This document shows, in pieces, positions 1 through 9,446 of a stretch of 21,380 nucleotides of DNA. The position numbers and the translations under genes are program-made. The notes beneath the pieces are model-generated. The model had not been told where the DNA came from, did not search any database, and was given only the letters and a program-made list of their open reading frames with translations. The stretch lies in contig JALMLS010000517.1 of the NCBI GenBank assembly GCA_038496445.1, positions 1 through 21,380 on the forward strand. Reading direction: 5' to 3'. The stretch's first letter is position 1. Every line of letters begins with the position of its first letter. This DNA is from Trichosphaerium sp. ATCC 40318 (Eukaryota > Discosea > Flabellinia > Trichosidae).

Positions 1-662
1 TAAACATTTGCCAAATTCTCAGATTAATAGTAAGAGAACTACTGATTGAATTTTTGAAGCAAAGGTATTTTAGTATATATTTGTATGTAAGTTAAAACCC
101 TACCTCAGTTGGTAAATAATAGTTGTGGTATTAAAGACTCAAGCGGAGAAGTGTAAATCAACAATCACTTAGTCACGAAAGAGTCAGTGTCGGTGTGATT
201 ACTATTTTCTTCTCATGATTGTTTGGTTTAAGCAAAGCAATATGACTTATCTCTAGGATGCTTCAATAGCGACTAATAATTACAGTTATACACCTTAACT
301 TTTGTTTTAACATAAGATGCAAAGTAGTGTGCAACATTTAACTAAAAAAATCCACTTTCTGACAGATCTTGCAAATCCCACTTTTAGTGATATGCCCTTG
401 CACCTGTCCAGCGAATCCAACTGTTTCAAACCATGCGATTACCAAACGGACCCAAATTTTTATTTACTTATTTTGACACCAGCGGCGTTTACAAAGCCTG
501 GGCCGTTCAAAAAAGCAAGGATGTACTGATCTACTTTTTTTGATACATGGGCAAGTAAAATCATGCTAACAGAGTGTTATTTATCTGTAAAAAAGGTCAC
601 ATTTGCTCCAACGAACCTGGATGAATTTTCATAACAAAAGTATCTTAAACTATTGTATGATT
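1..662. other. Region without a recognisable gene
   Basis: This stretch lies beyond the 3' end of the PARP-type gene, which reads toward it. A 70-codon open frame on the plus strand (317-529) shows no domain, no splice partners and no supporting context, so I do not call it a gene. I looked for tRNA boxes and found only a weak A-box resemblance near 101-115 with no B box. It probably contains the 3' UTR of the PARP gene and intergenic DNA. Confidence 0.5.
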
Positions 663-2302
663 CTACGTGTGCTTCTTTGCACTTTCAAGTTGGGCTATTT
701 TAGCAAGTAGAATGGCATTTCTCTCTTGTAGGCTAGTGACGGTTTTAGATAACTTAATATTGTCTTGCTTCAGGGTATTGATGCTTTGAGATAAGTTGAT
801 AAGGCCTTTTTCTTTGGTTCTATTGTCTTGCTTCAGGATAATAGTGTCTTTCTTCAAGTTGGCATTGCTTTTTGTAAGTTTTATATTGTCTTGCCTTAAG
901 CTGGCAATGTCTTGTTGTTGCTTTGCATTTGTCTGCTGTAAATTATCATGAAGTTTCTTCATGTTCGCATTGCTCTTCTTTAGTTGGTCAACCTCATTGT
1001 TTGCTATTTGTAATTCTAGTTCAGGAGTATGGTCACCGGTTGAGTCCTCATCATGGGCAGCCCACAATTTTCTAGTGCACAACAATAAGAAAAGGCTATT
1101 GTGGTGTCTATACCGTGTATTAATGAAATTGTCCTCAGTGTCGGAGAGATCATCATCTGAACCATCACCTTCCGCAATTTTGTTGTCAAGTTTGCTTATA
1201 CCTTTCTTGGCTTTTGATGTGTTTCTTGGTCTAGTCTGTGTCTTATAGGCAACTTTGAGAATATAGCGAGCAACAGCTTGAGTATCTGAATAACATAGTG
1301 TTAGATAACATCATGTTTTGCTGTTGTTAGTATACCTTGTCCAACAACAAGCTCATCGCACACTCCAATGGTCACTTTATCTTCAGAGAGTGGTAAACCC
1401 AAGTGATCTACCAATGTGTAATGACTTTGGTATCCTGGCTTTATCGGCTGTCCTCTTAACTTGTCTGTTGAGTTGACCTTTTGCAATTGTTATTAAATAA
1501 CGTAGATACAAAAGTGTTGTTTGTGTACAGGAAATACGTTGCCAGGAGTAACAAGACTCAAAATAATAGTTTTTTCTTTGTTTCCACCAGTATCATAAGA
1601 GCAAGCATACTTTATACTCCTCTTTGTAAAAAGTTAAAATGAACTCTTACAGTCAGCTTTTTTACATGCAACAATGTTGTTAACGTACTGTGAAATAAAT
1701 GCCTTGACCATAGTATCCAGCATCCAAAGCACTCACAGTTCCAAAACCAGCTTTGACAATACTGTGAGCTGCTTTCTCAGATGTTCCATGAACCATCAAT
1801 ATCACTGGTAACTAAACGACAGGTAAGTGATTGTAAGATATTTCTGAGAGCTATACCTCTTCTTTTGGTTTGTCTTCAATATCAGTACTTTGATTTTTAT
1901 CTTGTTGAGTGGGTATGGCATTGTATTTTAGATAAACTCTCTCTTTGTGGTAATCGTTTTTCCAATCTTGCTTTTTAAACAATGCAGGCAATTCTCTAAA
2001 ATAAACATATGTTAGTCTCTTAAAATGGACGAAAAACAAACATACTGATGCCTGTGCTGCAGTATTTTGTTGTATCGACCAAAGTTTTCAGTCAAGATTT
2101 CATTGTAAACAAGAGTCGCTTCAATGATATTGTATTTGTCATAGCCATGCATTTTTGACATTTCTTGTTGAAGGATCTTGAATTCTCTGACTGCCACTTT
2201 GTCATTGGGATCAAGAAGATTCAGCATTTTGTAGTGTGTCGCCTTTGTAATAATACCTCTATTTTCCAAAAAGTGAACAATAATAAAACTAAAATATGAC
2301 AT
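663..2302 (-). CDS. PARP-type ADP-ribosyltransferase with C-terminal coiled coil
   Basis: Seven exons join in frame on the minus strand: 2302-2046, 1995-1857, 1811-1689, 1621-1529, 1477-1336, 1285-1114 and 1071-663. They give 444 residues, with introns of 42-67 nt. The ADP-ribosyltransferase fold shows in its order: a helical lead-in with 'LVYNEIL', then 'MVHGTSEKAAHSIV' (His140), 'DAGYYGQGIYFT' (Tyr171), 'SLVTPGNVFPV', 'GYQSHYTLVD' and 'CDELVVGQ' (Glu246). The set H140-Y171-E246 matches the NAD-binding and catalytic H-Y-E triad of PARP enzymes, so transfer of ADP-ribose from NAD+ is expected; chain formation is possible but unproven. Residues about 325-440 form a Lys/Asn/Gln/Leu-rich heptad coiled coil, probably for oligomerisation or partner binding. 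The start ATG at 2302 is the first in frame after a stop. It lies only 98 bp downstream of the ankyrin gene's stop, so a single fused gene is an alternative, although splice phases do not join simply. Confidence 0.82.
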
Positions 2303-2400
2303 TGAACGCACGTGTTTTTAGATCTGTCCCAATTATGTGCAAAATATAATCGTGGGTTTAGATCCCATGTGTTGTTACTTGTTAATCCTTTATATTTTAT

Positions 2401-4477
2401 TCAATAGTAAGAACAACAGTGACTTGTACCTCCTGTGCATTCTTCTTTTGAAAACTCATTTTGATTTGTTGTATTCCATGCGTCTTTGGGCATATCATAC
2501 AAGATACCCTGCATTAATCGTCCATCTTGTTTCCAGAAGTTCTGGCAAAAAAACGTGTTATTTATAAAGAGGTAGTAACATTTTGGATATCGCACAGGCA
2601 ACAGTATAAATGTTGGTTTGTATGAAGAGCAAATTAAATAACAAATGCCTTTTTCCATTGCCAGTTTAAAATAAGACCGTGTTGGCTAAAGGTCAAATGA
2701 TTAGTAAAACTACCATATTATTCAATTGAAGCATACCAAGTACGGAAGCCACTCTTCAAGATTTGTTTCAAAATCCAACTTTAAGTTTGACGAACAGGAT
2801 TTCCACAGACCTTGGCATTGTTTACCACTTGGACAGTGTTTCAAGAAGGTTACAAAAGCTTCAACAGATCCAGGGGCATTTGATACAACTCGCTTAAATA
2901 GCATGAAAAGGAAGTCTTGCCACTTTTTTTTGTTTGGCACTATAACTAAATACAATAAATATTAGTTAAATAGTCAGCTAATGTACATGAGTTGGCGTCT
3001 TTTCTATGTTCCTCAACAACATCAATACTTGTACTGGCTTTGATTAACATTGACAATATGTCGTGGTGTCCTTTGTATACTAAATAGTAACAAGTTTAAG
3101 GTTTGTGATAACTACATGATGTGATACCTGCGCACTTTAGGGGTGTTTCTCTAAAGTCACCAACAACATCAACGTTTGCACCAGCTTTGATTAACTTTGA
3201 TACAATTTCAGTGTGTCCATGTAGTACTAAATAGTACCATTATAAAACATGTTGTAGCATATGACATTACCTGCTGTAGTTAAAGCCGGCCTGTTTAAAG
3301 TATCGTCAATGGCATCAATGTTTGTAGTGACTTTGATTAACATTGATACGATTTCACTATGCCCTTCCTTTGCTAAATACGAACATAAGTAAAAACATAT
3401 TGTATTTCATAGGTGACATACCTGCCCAAATCAAAGCTGTGTTTCCATATGCATCAAGGCCATCAATATTTGCTTTGGCATTGATCAACATTGCTACGAT
3501 TTTAATGTGTCCCTCTTGTACTAACTCTTATTGTAAGCAAGTAAACGTTGTATCTCAGTAGTTCTCTTTGTGATATTCATTACCTGCATGAATCAAAGCT
3601 GTCTTTCTATATGCATCAACAGCATCAATATTTGCACTGGCATTGATCAACATTGCTACGATTTTAATGTGTCCCTTTTGTACTAACTTTTATGTGAGTA
3701 AATAGCCACGTGGTTATGAAAATTTTCAAATTTCTGTTTGATATCTTTACTGCCCCAAGTGCTTTTATCCTGTTTTTAATGCTTCCAACCAGTTTAAAAT
3801 AATTTGTATCAATTTACGGGCTTTGAGGGCTGTTAAGCGATGCTATTTTTTGTCAAAAAATAATTTTGGCAAGAAAACTCAAAAGGACTTTGTCAAAGTA
3901 CTTGTTCGTAACCCACGTCCCACCTTAAAAAAACACGCAACCGCCTTTTAATGTATCCAAACAGTTAGTCTACGCATAAAAACGCATACAGAGGCGGAAA
4001 ATTTTAACTTAAAATCGACTTATGTGATTTTCATTACCTGCATGAATCAAAGCAGTCTTTCCATACTTATCAACAGCATCTATATTTGCACCAGCTTTGA
4101 TTAACATTGATACGACTTCATTGCGTCCATAGTATGCTAAATAGTAACCTGAGTGAAGGCACTGTATCTCATCGTTACCTGCATATGCCAAAGCTGTCTT
4201 TCCATTTTTATCAACAGCATCTATAGTTCTATGTACTTTAATTAAAGTTGAAACAATGTCTCTACAGCCATTTGTAGCTATAATTGGTTAACTATTTGCT
4301 AGCCAAGAATGACAAACCTGCAAAATATAATACAAATTTAATTACGCGGACACGTGAACGATATACATTGTTGGTAAGTACTACTAACAGCGTAAGGTAA
4401 TTATTAGCAAGAAGAAGATTCAAAGCATTGTTCTTACTGGATAAATGTTGGTTTTCTTCATTTTGTGGCTCAGTCAT
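2401..4477 (-). CDS. Ankyrin-repeat protein, one repeat per exon
   Basis: Eleven exons are supported on the minus strand: 4477-4318, 4277-4179, 4136-4038, 3682-3584, 3520-3422, 3372-3271, 3226-3128, 3079-2987, 2945-2737, 2685-2596 and 2541-2401, giving about 429 residues. The gap 2595-2542 has splice signals but is also open in frame, so it may be retained, giving 447. The first exon starts at the ATG of 'MTEPQNEENQ'. Exons 2-8 each encode one ankyrin unit of the pattern 'G H x x I V x M L I x A x A N I D A V D x x G K T A L'. Nearly all are 99 nt long and bounded by phase-1 introns that cut a codon after 'gca g'. Exons 9-11 encode a C-terminal region of about 145 residues that I do not recognise, with several Cys and Trp. 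The stop at 2403-2401 is directly followed by AATAAA. Ankyrin arrays bind proteins; the partner is unknown. The adjacent PARP gene suggests a shared role. Confidence 0.8.
3128..4277 (-). repeat. Tandem array of ankyrin exons with aligned phase-1 introns
   Basis: Six successive units (4277-4179, 4136-4038, 3682-3584, 3520-3422, 3372-3271, 3226-3128) have 99-nt exons, except one of 102 nt, all starting after TTAG or TATAG and ending 'gca g' before GTAA/GTAT donors. The units at 3682-3584 and 3520-3422 differ at only about ten positions, so one arose recently from the other by exon-plus-intron duplication. A seventh, shorter unit (3079-2987) ends the array. Confidence 0.85.
3683..4037 (-). other. 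Oversized ankyrin-gene intron, probable inserted sequence
   Basis: This 355-nt intron replaces the 40-63 nt seen at every equivalent place in the array. Its two ends resemble the neighbouring short introns (gtaatgaaaatcaca at the donor, aaaagttag at the acceptor), so about 290 nt appear inserted. Near the ends, gaaaattttaac and ggttatgaaaattttc form an imperfect inverted pair, which hints at a small inverted-repeat element. No open frame of note lies inside. Confidence 0.4.
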
Positions 4478-5897
4478 GACGTGTCACTATTGAAGTTGTC
4501 GTAAAGCGGTATTAATTGACTTGACCTGAGATTTTTAGGTGAACTATTATCGTTTTTTTGGTGTTTTTGTTTTGTGTTGCGGTGAAATAGTTTTGTTGGT
4601 TTCTCCAAAACTCTTATTACAGCCAAACATCCTTCTTAATACTCCAAGATTAAATGGCTAAATCTTGCGGAGATATTGCGACACATTATGTGACTGCAAA
4701 AGGCTGCTAACAAACAATGGTATGAATGCCTCAAACACTGTTTGCTATATGTTAGATGAACACTTTTATGAGCAACTGTATGAGTAAGCAAGACTGGTTT
4801 GGAGGAAGACTAACGTCTCGGTGGCTCTAACGCAACACACGAGTAAGTGTTTATATCTTAGAACATACATTTACAAGTGGTATTTATGCAGGAAAAATGG
4901 ATCCTCAAATTCAGTTTTCTCAATAAATTCAGTTTTTAGGATCAGAAAAAGTTTGTCCTTTTTCAAGGGTATAGGGTTATTTATTTAGTATACCAAGGCA
5001 TTCTGGGTGGGGAAGGGGTGATCGTTGCTTGCCATCAGTTATCTGTGCTTGCCAGTATCTGGTAATCTAAGGATTGTGAGGTTGGTCAGCAAAGTTCCTC
5101 AAACGCCTGGAATTCGTGAGAATATACAGACATTTTGCTTCAAAATACAACTTAACCCTACCCCAGCCGTACTTTTTGTTGCTAAGGTTTCATTTCAAAC
5201 CAATTTGTATGAGTATGGCTATGACGAACGAAGCGAGCGATTGAATGCCAAGTACGAGGGTAAAAAAAACTAACCTACAACTCCTAATTCGGACATTTGA
5301 ATACAAAAACGTTTTACTCCGTTCTTCCACCTTGACACAGTTATTTGCCACAACGACTAGTCGAACAAGATCCTTGTTGCCGGTTAACAAGGAAACATTC
5401 CCGTCGCCAACATTGCCTACACTTTCATTTCAAGTAAACTGTGTAGTATAAGCCACGGACCTTGTTTGCTCATGCATGCTCAGAACTCTGCCATTTGTTT
5501 CGTAGTTGTACAAACCCTGTTTACGTACGTTTGAGACTACGATTTACCATGAGCTGTAAGCAACTTTCACAGCATATTTGATGGTACTGGTTCAATATTA
5601 AGTATTTCGGCAGTCGTTTTCCACTTTACTTGGACAATCAATCACTGAGGCAAGGATTTACCCATCAAAAACCCAAGCAACCATACTCTCATATACAGAA
5701 GCAAAGGTCTCAGGAGTTTGTTTCTTGGCCTTATCGCTTGGTCGCTACACTGACCTTCCTACATGAGTGGTATGTAACGTGTATTTGATATATCTTCATG
5801 TAAGCGCTTATTACAGCCGTAGTAAACAAAAAATCGGCATTCTTTAAGAGGTTTGTGCAATGGTTAACCGAGCTCGCCAAAAACGATAAGTCAAGCA
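4478..5897. other. Long intergenic region, promoter side of the ankyrin gene
   Basis: About 1.4 kb lies between the ankyrin gene start and the retroelement target site. Open frames such as 5025-5273 (plus) and 5390-5190 (minus) overlap one another, match nothing I recognise and have no splice continuation. The region must hold the upstream control sequences of the ankyrin gene. I could not single out a TATA box or any RNA gene. Confidence 0.5.
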
Positions 5898-5902
5898 TAC
5901 GA
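5898..5902. repeat. Target-site duplication, left copy (tacga)
   Basis: The five bases tacga directly precede the 5' LTR and recur directly after the 3' LTR at 13542-13546. A 5-bp duplication is usual for Ty3/gypsy integrases and shows that both outer ends of the element are intact. Confidence 0.9.
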
Positions 5903-5983
5903 TGTCACGATAATACTACTGTACTTAGAATAAAACATCAGACTTAAACTAAACTCGTAACCCTCGCATCTCTTGTCGTAACA
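5903..5983 (+). repeat. 5' LTR, 81 bp
   Basis: It begins tgtcacgata and ends gtcgtaaca, and is identical to 13461-13541. The ends form an imperfect inverted repeat (tgtcacga / tcgtaaca) with the standard TG...CA boundary. AATAAA at 5929-5934 is the only polyadenylation-like signal. I see no TATA box. At 81 bp this is near the lower limit for an LTR that must supply promoter, start site and polyadenylation site. Confidence 0.93.
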
Positions 5984-5988
5984 TATTT

Positions 5989-6006
5989 TGGCTACACTAC
6001 AGGGTA
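5989..6006 (+). other. Candidate primer-binding site
   Basis: Five bases after the LTR comes tggctacactacagggta, which starts with the TGG expected to pair with a tRNA 3' CCA end. I cannot name the tRNA. The complement of the sequence reaching to about 6018 contains gttcaaat, like a T loop, but it does not fold into a regular T arm, so extended tRNA identity is unproven. Confidence 0.45.
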
Positions 6007-6131
6007 TTTGAACCTCCACAAGTTAAAGTAATAACTCTCACAACACAAAAATTATTCTATCGGCTATACAAGGTATTCACCTTTGACGCCAGCTACAGTA
6101 TAATACACTAGTCCGTGCGATTTCCGGACTT

Positions 6132-6357
6132 GGGGCAGTACATCTCCTTAAAACCTGTACACAAAATCGATACTTTCGCTTTTAGTGTTAGTATTGGGGG
6201 TAGTACATCTCCTTAAAACCTGTACAACGTTAAACTGCGAACACCTGTGACTTTGGTGTTCACTGGAGCTATACACTCTACAAAACTGTATACTAATCGG
6301 TACACGTACTTATAACGGTATCGGGGGCAGTACATCTCCTTAAAATCTGTACACAAC
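6132..6357 (+). repeat. Three leader repeats with GTACA...TGTAC hairpin arms
   Basis: Three copies of a unit of about 33 nt occur at 6132-6164, 6196-6227 and 6323-6357. Each has a run of G, then agtacatctccttaaaa, then (c/t)ctgtaca. Each can fold with GTACA pairing to TGTAC around a loop of about 13 nt whose sequence is almost invariant. They lie in the untranslated leader before gag, where packaging, dimerisation, translation-initiation or promoter signals would sit. Which of these applies cannot be told from sequence. Confidence 0.8.
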
Positions 6358-6502
6358 AAAGTTACGCTTTCTTACGGACATAAAGTTTAAACGGCAAACG
6401 TCCTTCTGTGTGCAGGTATCTAAAGCACACCACGAAAGCTACGTACCACTACAAAATCGGAATTTCAGTTGTTACGAGATATAATTTGATCCGTCTACTT
6501 AG

Positions 6503-8239
6503 ATGTCCGATAAACAACAACAACCACCACCGGCAACTGGACAAGGAGGCCAGCCTAAAGGGCAGTCGAACGTTCAGGGTCAAGGTACGACAGTCGAAGC
6601 TTCGCTAGCCGCTTTGGTCAGTATGGTCCAAGCTATGCAACGTGACGTTAAAGAGCAAAGAACTCAGTTAATATATTTAACAAATGAGAACAATAAACGC
6701 TCTGTTCCAGTTGCTAAGCCTCCATCTCAAAGACCTGCTAGACCACCTTCTTCTCCATATCGACAACCTTCGTCCTATTTGTATGAGACGCCTCACATTG
6801 CTGCTCAGAGACGCCAGTCGCGTCAACCTGTTCAGAATGCGCCTCTAACACAATTTGGACAAGTTAGTCAGCCTCAACCGCCAGTTACTACGGTAGCGAA
6901 ACCTCCGTTACCTTCTCCTCAAATTCCTGCGACTCCGGATCCCGTTATCGTACCTCCCGTGCGTATATCTGAGGAACGTGCTAAAGTTCTCTGGGTCCTT
7001 GCAACTGATTCTGCGAAAAAATCAATTGCTGATCCTGTACTCGAAGATGACTTGAGCAACAGTGACCGAATCTCCATACGCAAGAAAACTGGGAAACAAC
7101 GAGAACAGTACGCGCTAAGAATGTATTCCTCTCTTTGCGCTTCAGAAACAGTATTACTTATTCAAAAGGAAATGAATAAGTCTAAGCCAGATCCTCCGCC
7201 TCCTCAGCCTGCTCCTGCACCTTTTGTGGTTCCACAACCTTCTCAGATGCAACAACAAGCTCAAGCGCCTATGCAACAGATGATGACTCCTGTCTATTCG
7301 CCTTCCAACGTTACACAACCGATGGCTTCTACGAATGGAAATCAATCCACACTTTATTCTGGATCGAACAATTCTTATAACGTTACACACAACTCTGGCT
7401 ATCCTAGCGGTTATATCCAACGCGCTAAGCCTCGTTCTCTACCATTCAAAGGCGAACAAGGAGAAAATGTTATTCACTGGATCGATCAGATGAGAGCAGA
7501 AGCCATACATCAACCTATGAGTGTTCAGATGTTCATTGCAATGATTGAACGTAACCTCAAAGGGTTCGCTAATGATTGGTATGTCTATACATTTCCTGGT
7601 GGCGCGAAAGAAGGTCAGCAAGACGAATTATTGCAACGTATCGAAACATATTTCTCCACTGAAGCTACTCGAGAAAGTCGGAAGAAGATATTCAAAGATT
7701 ATAAACAGTCGACGCGTAGAGTTATACAATACGCTGCTAGAAAAGAAAGACTAGCCTACGACGCTGGATATTTTGGTAACGACAGTACCAAAATTGAAAA
7801 GTTTATCAAAGGTTTGAACAGAAATATTCAAGAGCACTTGCGCAAAGAACGATTTGCTTGGTCCGATTGGGATGAATGTGTTCGTCGTGCACACCAGATC
7901 GAAGCTGCAATTCACGCTACCGATGATGCCTTCAAGACGAAAGATGCTCCCAAACAGCCAAAGCCTAAGCCTAGGCCAACGAGAAAGACGCCTACAACGA
8001 CTGCGAAGACTGATAGTGGTTCAGATGGAACTACTGGTCTTAGCCGCTGGAACAATCCAAATGGCGATCCTCCTCGCGCTAGAATGCAATTCTGTACTAT
8101 TCACAACCGTTGGGGATATCACTCTTCCGACAAGTGCCATTTGAAAACAAATGATGACAAAACGACTCCTCAGGCCACCGCGAAACCCGTTTCTGCTGCT
8201 AGTGTCCTTATCGAAGATGATGAGTCAAAAAACGAGTAA
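6503..8239 (+). CDS. gag: Gag polyprotein of the retrotransposon
   Basis: A single open frame of 578 residues starts at ATG 6503. The first ~290 residues are rich in Pro and Gln and low in complexity. Residues about 305-490 resemble the retrotransposon Gag capsid family (Retrotrans_gag), with 'VIHWIDQMRAEA', 'FANDWYVYTFPG' and a helix-rich end. A zinc knuckle near the C terminus uses Cys531, His534, His540 and Cys545 (C-x2-H-x5-H-x4-C) rather than the common CCHC spacing. The stop TAA at 8237-8239 lies four bases beyond a slippery heptamer, so a fraction of ribosomes should continue into pol. The frame is intact with no sign of decay. Gag should assemble the virus-like particle in the cytoplasm and bind the element RNA. 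Confidence 0.93.
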   Translation: MSDKQQQPPPATGQGGQPKGQSNVQGQGTTVEASLAALVSMVQAMQRDVKEQRTQLIYLTNENNKRSVPVAKPPSQRPARPPSSPYRQPSSYLYETPHIAAQRRQSRQPVQNAPLTQFGQVSQPQPPVTTVAKPPLPSPQIPATPDPVIVPPVRISEERAKVLWVLATDSAKKSIADPVLEDDLSNSDRISIRKKTGKQREQYALRMYSSLCASETVLLIQKEMNKSKPDPPPPQPAPAPFVVPQPSQMQQQAQAPMQQMMTPVYSPSNVTQPMASTNGNQSTLYSGSNNSYNVTHNSGYPSGYIQRAKPRSLPFKGEQGENVIHWIDQMRAEAIHQPMSVQMFIAMIERNLKGFANDWYVYTFPGGAKEGQQDELLQRIETYFSTEATRESRKKIFKDYKQSTRRVIQYAARKERLAYDAGYFGNDSTKIEKFIKGLNRNIQEHLRKERFAWSDWDECVRRAHQIEAAIHATDDAFKTKDAPKQPKPKPRPTRKTPTTTAKTDSGSDGTTGLSRWNNPNGDPPRARMQFCTIHNRWGYHSSDKCHLKTNDDKTTPQATAKPVSAASVLIEDDESKNE

Positions 8240-9435
8240 ACGACATCGAACATGGCTCAAACGATGTCTGTACTCTCAAATCTCCTGAGCCGAAAGGAGA
8301 AACCACAACAACAAGCAATAAAAAATTTATTTTACAAAAAAGTGTTGTTAACTCTCCGAATCCTCCCTCATATATATTGGCGCACATAAATCAAGCTCCG
8401 GTCGTAGCATATCTCGATGGTGGTTGTCAAAAATCTCTGATCCATGCTTCCTTCTTGAATAATATTCCTGAAGCGACGATCAGATCAACCACAGCAAAAG
8501 CAGTCGCCCTCAATTCTACCAATTTCTCTCTTGACGGTATAGTAAAAGTCTCGTTGTCTTTCGGTAACATGACGCCGTTGGAAGTTGAATTATATGTGAC
8601 TTCTGGGATGGATGAAACAATGGTTATTGGTCGCGATCTCCAAGATCTATTCGAAATGAGTGTGAACTATTCTAAACGAATGGTTTGTTTCGAAAAGAAT
8701 GATCCTATTCCTATTATCAACAAAAGTAATAAGGATGGAGAAGTAAGATTATTATACTCTCGCGATCAAGTACAAATTTATCCTCGTGAAACTGTCATAT
8801 TGGCGATGAAGTTTCGCGATGGTATCCCAAATGGAACAGCAGGCGTAGTTACTCCTGTTGGACCAATTTGGAAGAAAAAGCTAGTTACCGGTCCGACGAT
8901 TGCGGTTGTTAATGCTGATAAATGTGTCATGCAGATTACCAACATGTCGGATAAGATTGTGGTCATTCAACCTGGTCAACGTCTTGGTAAGTTCGAATCG
9001 ACTACTACAAAAATGTATGTCCGTGGTTTGAGGACCATAGACCAGATTAACGAATACAAAGCTACTCAAACTGAACTTGACTTGGTTGAAGAATATTTTG
9101 GAAAACAATTATCAGAATGTGATTTCGAAGACGAAGAAGACGCAAAAACTATACGCAATCTTCTTGCTTCTCATCTGAAATCGTTTGACGTGTCCTTGGA
9201 TAAACCTCCTAAGACCGCGGTCAAATTGCACATCAATACTGGTGATTCAGCTCCTGTCGCTTCTACTCCTCGACGATTCCCAAAGCGTTACGTAGAATTC
9301 ATCCGCAAGTTTATTAAAGATTATCTATCCACGGGTTTGATAAGACCATCCACTAGTCCCTGGGCCGCTCCGATTGTGATCGCTCCGAAAAAGGATGGCA
9401 CTTTAAGATTCTGTATCGATTATCGCGGCTTGAAC
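8224..9435 (+). pseudogene. pol: Pol, 5' part: protease and start of reverse transcriptase, cut by insertion
   Basis: The -1 frame opens at 8224 and is entered through the frameshift signal; it needs no ATG of its own. The protease region holds 'VAYLDGGCQKSLI' with the catalytic Asp codon at 8416-8418, and later 'MVIGRDLQDLF', the usual conserved C-terminal motif. The active-site triplet reads D-G-G instead of D-S-G or D-T-G. The reverse transcriptase begins with 'GLIRPSTSPWAAPIV' and 'KKDGTLRFCIDYRGLN', typical of Ty3/gypsy. At the Asn codon 9433-9435 the inverted-repeat element begins, and translation then runs into meaningless repeat sequence to a stop at about 9765. The rest of the domain resumes at 10498 in the same frame, because insert plus target duplication is 1062 nt. 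Confidence 0.9.
8227..8292 (+). promoter_or_regulatory. -1 ribosomal frameshift signal: A AAA AAC plus H-type pseudoknot
   Basis: The heptamer A AAA AAC sits at 8227-8233 in the correct phase (gag codons AAA AAC at 8228-8233). An 8-nt spacer follows. Stem 1 pairs gacatcg (8242-8248) with cgatgtc (8262-8268), 7 bp perfect. Its loop carries ggctca (8254-8259), which pairs with tgagcc (8286-8291), 6 bp plus a possible U-G at 8253/8292. This makes a pseudoknot with loops of about 5, 2 and 17 nt. The pol frame is -1 to gag, and its nearest upstream stop is at 8221-8223, so slippage here is the only place where the frames overlap. Confidence 0.88.
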
Positions 9436-9446
9436 AGGTCTAAAAA

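Noticed and set aside
101-115. A-box-like tacctcagttggtaa, possible tRNA gene
   Set aside because: No B box and no acceptor or anticodon stem can be drawn around it.
961-1248. A 95-codon plus-strand frame
   Set aside because: It is the antisense shadow of the PARP gene's linker and coiled-coil exons and crosses an intron.
2250-2550. A single fused ankyrin-PARP gene
   Set aside because: The available donor near 2429 is phase 1, while all acceptors into the PARP frame are phase 2 or 0, and a stop with AATAAA ends the ankyrin frame; kept as two genes, fusion listed as a question.
5025-5451. Overlapping open frames on both strands in the long intergenic region
   Set aside because: No recognisable domains, no splice partners and mutual overlap; treated as chance frames.
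5989-6018. Complement of the primer-binding region resembles a tRNA 3' half with a T loop
   Set aside because: The T stem does not pair and the loop is one base off; only a short primer-binding site is supportable.
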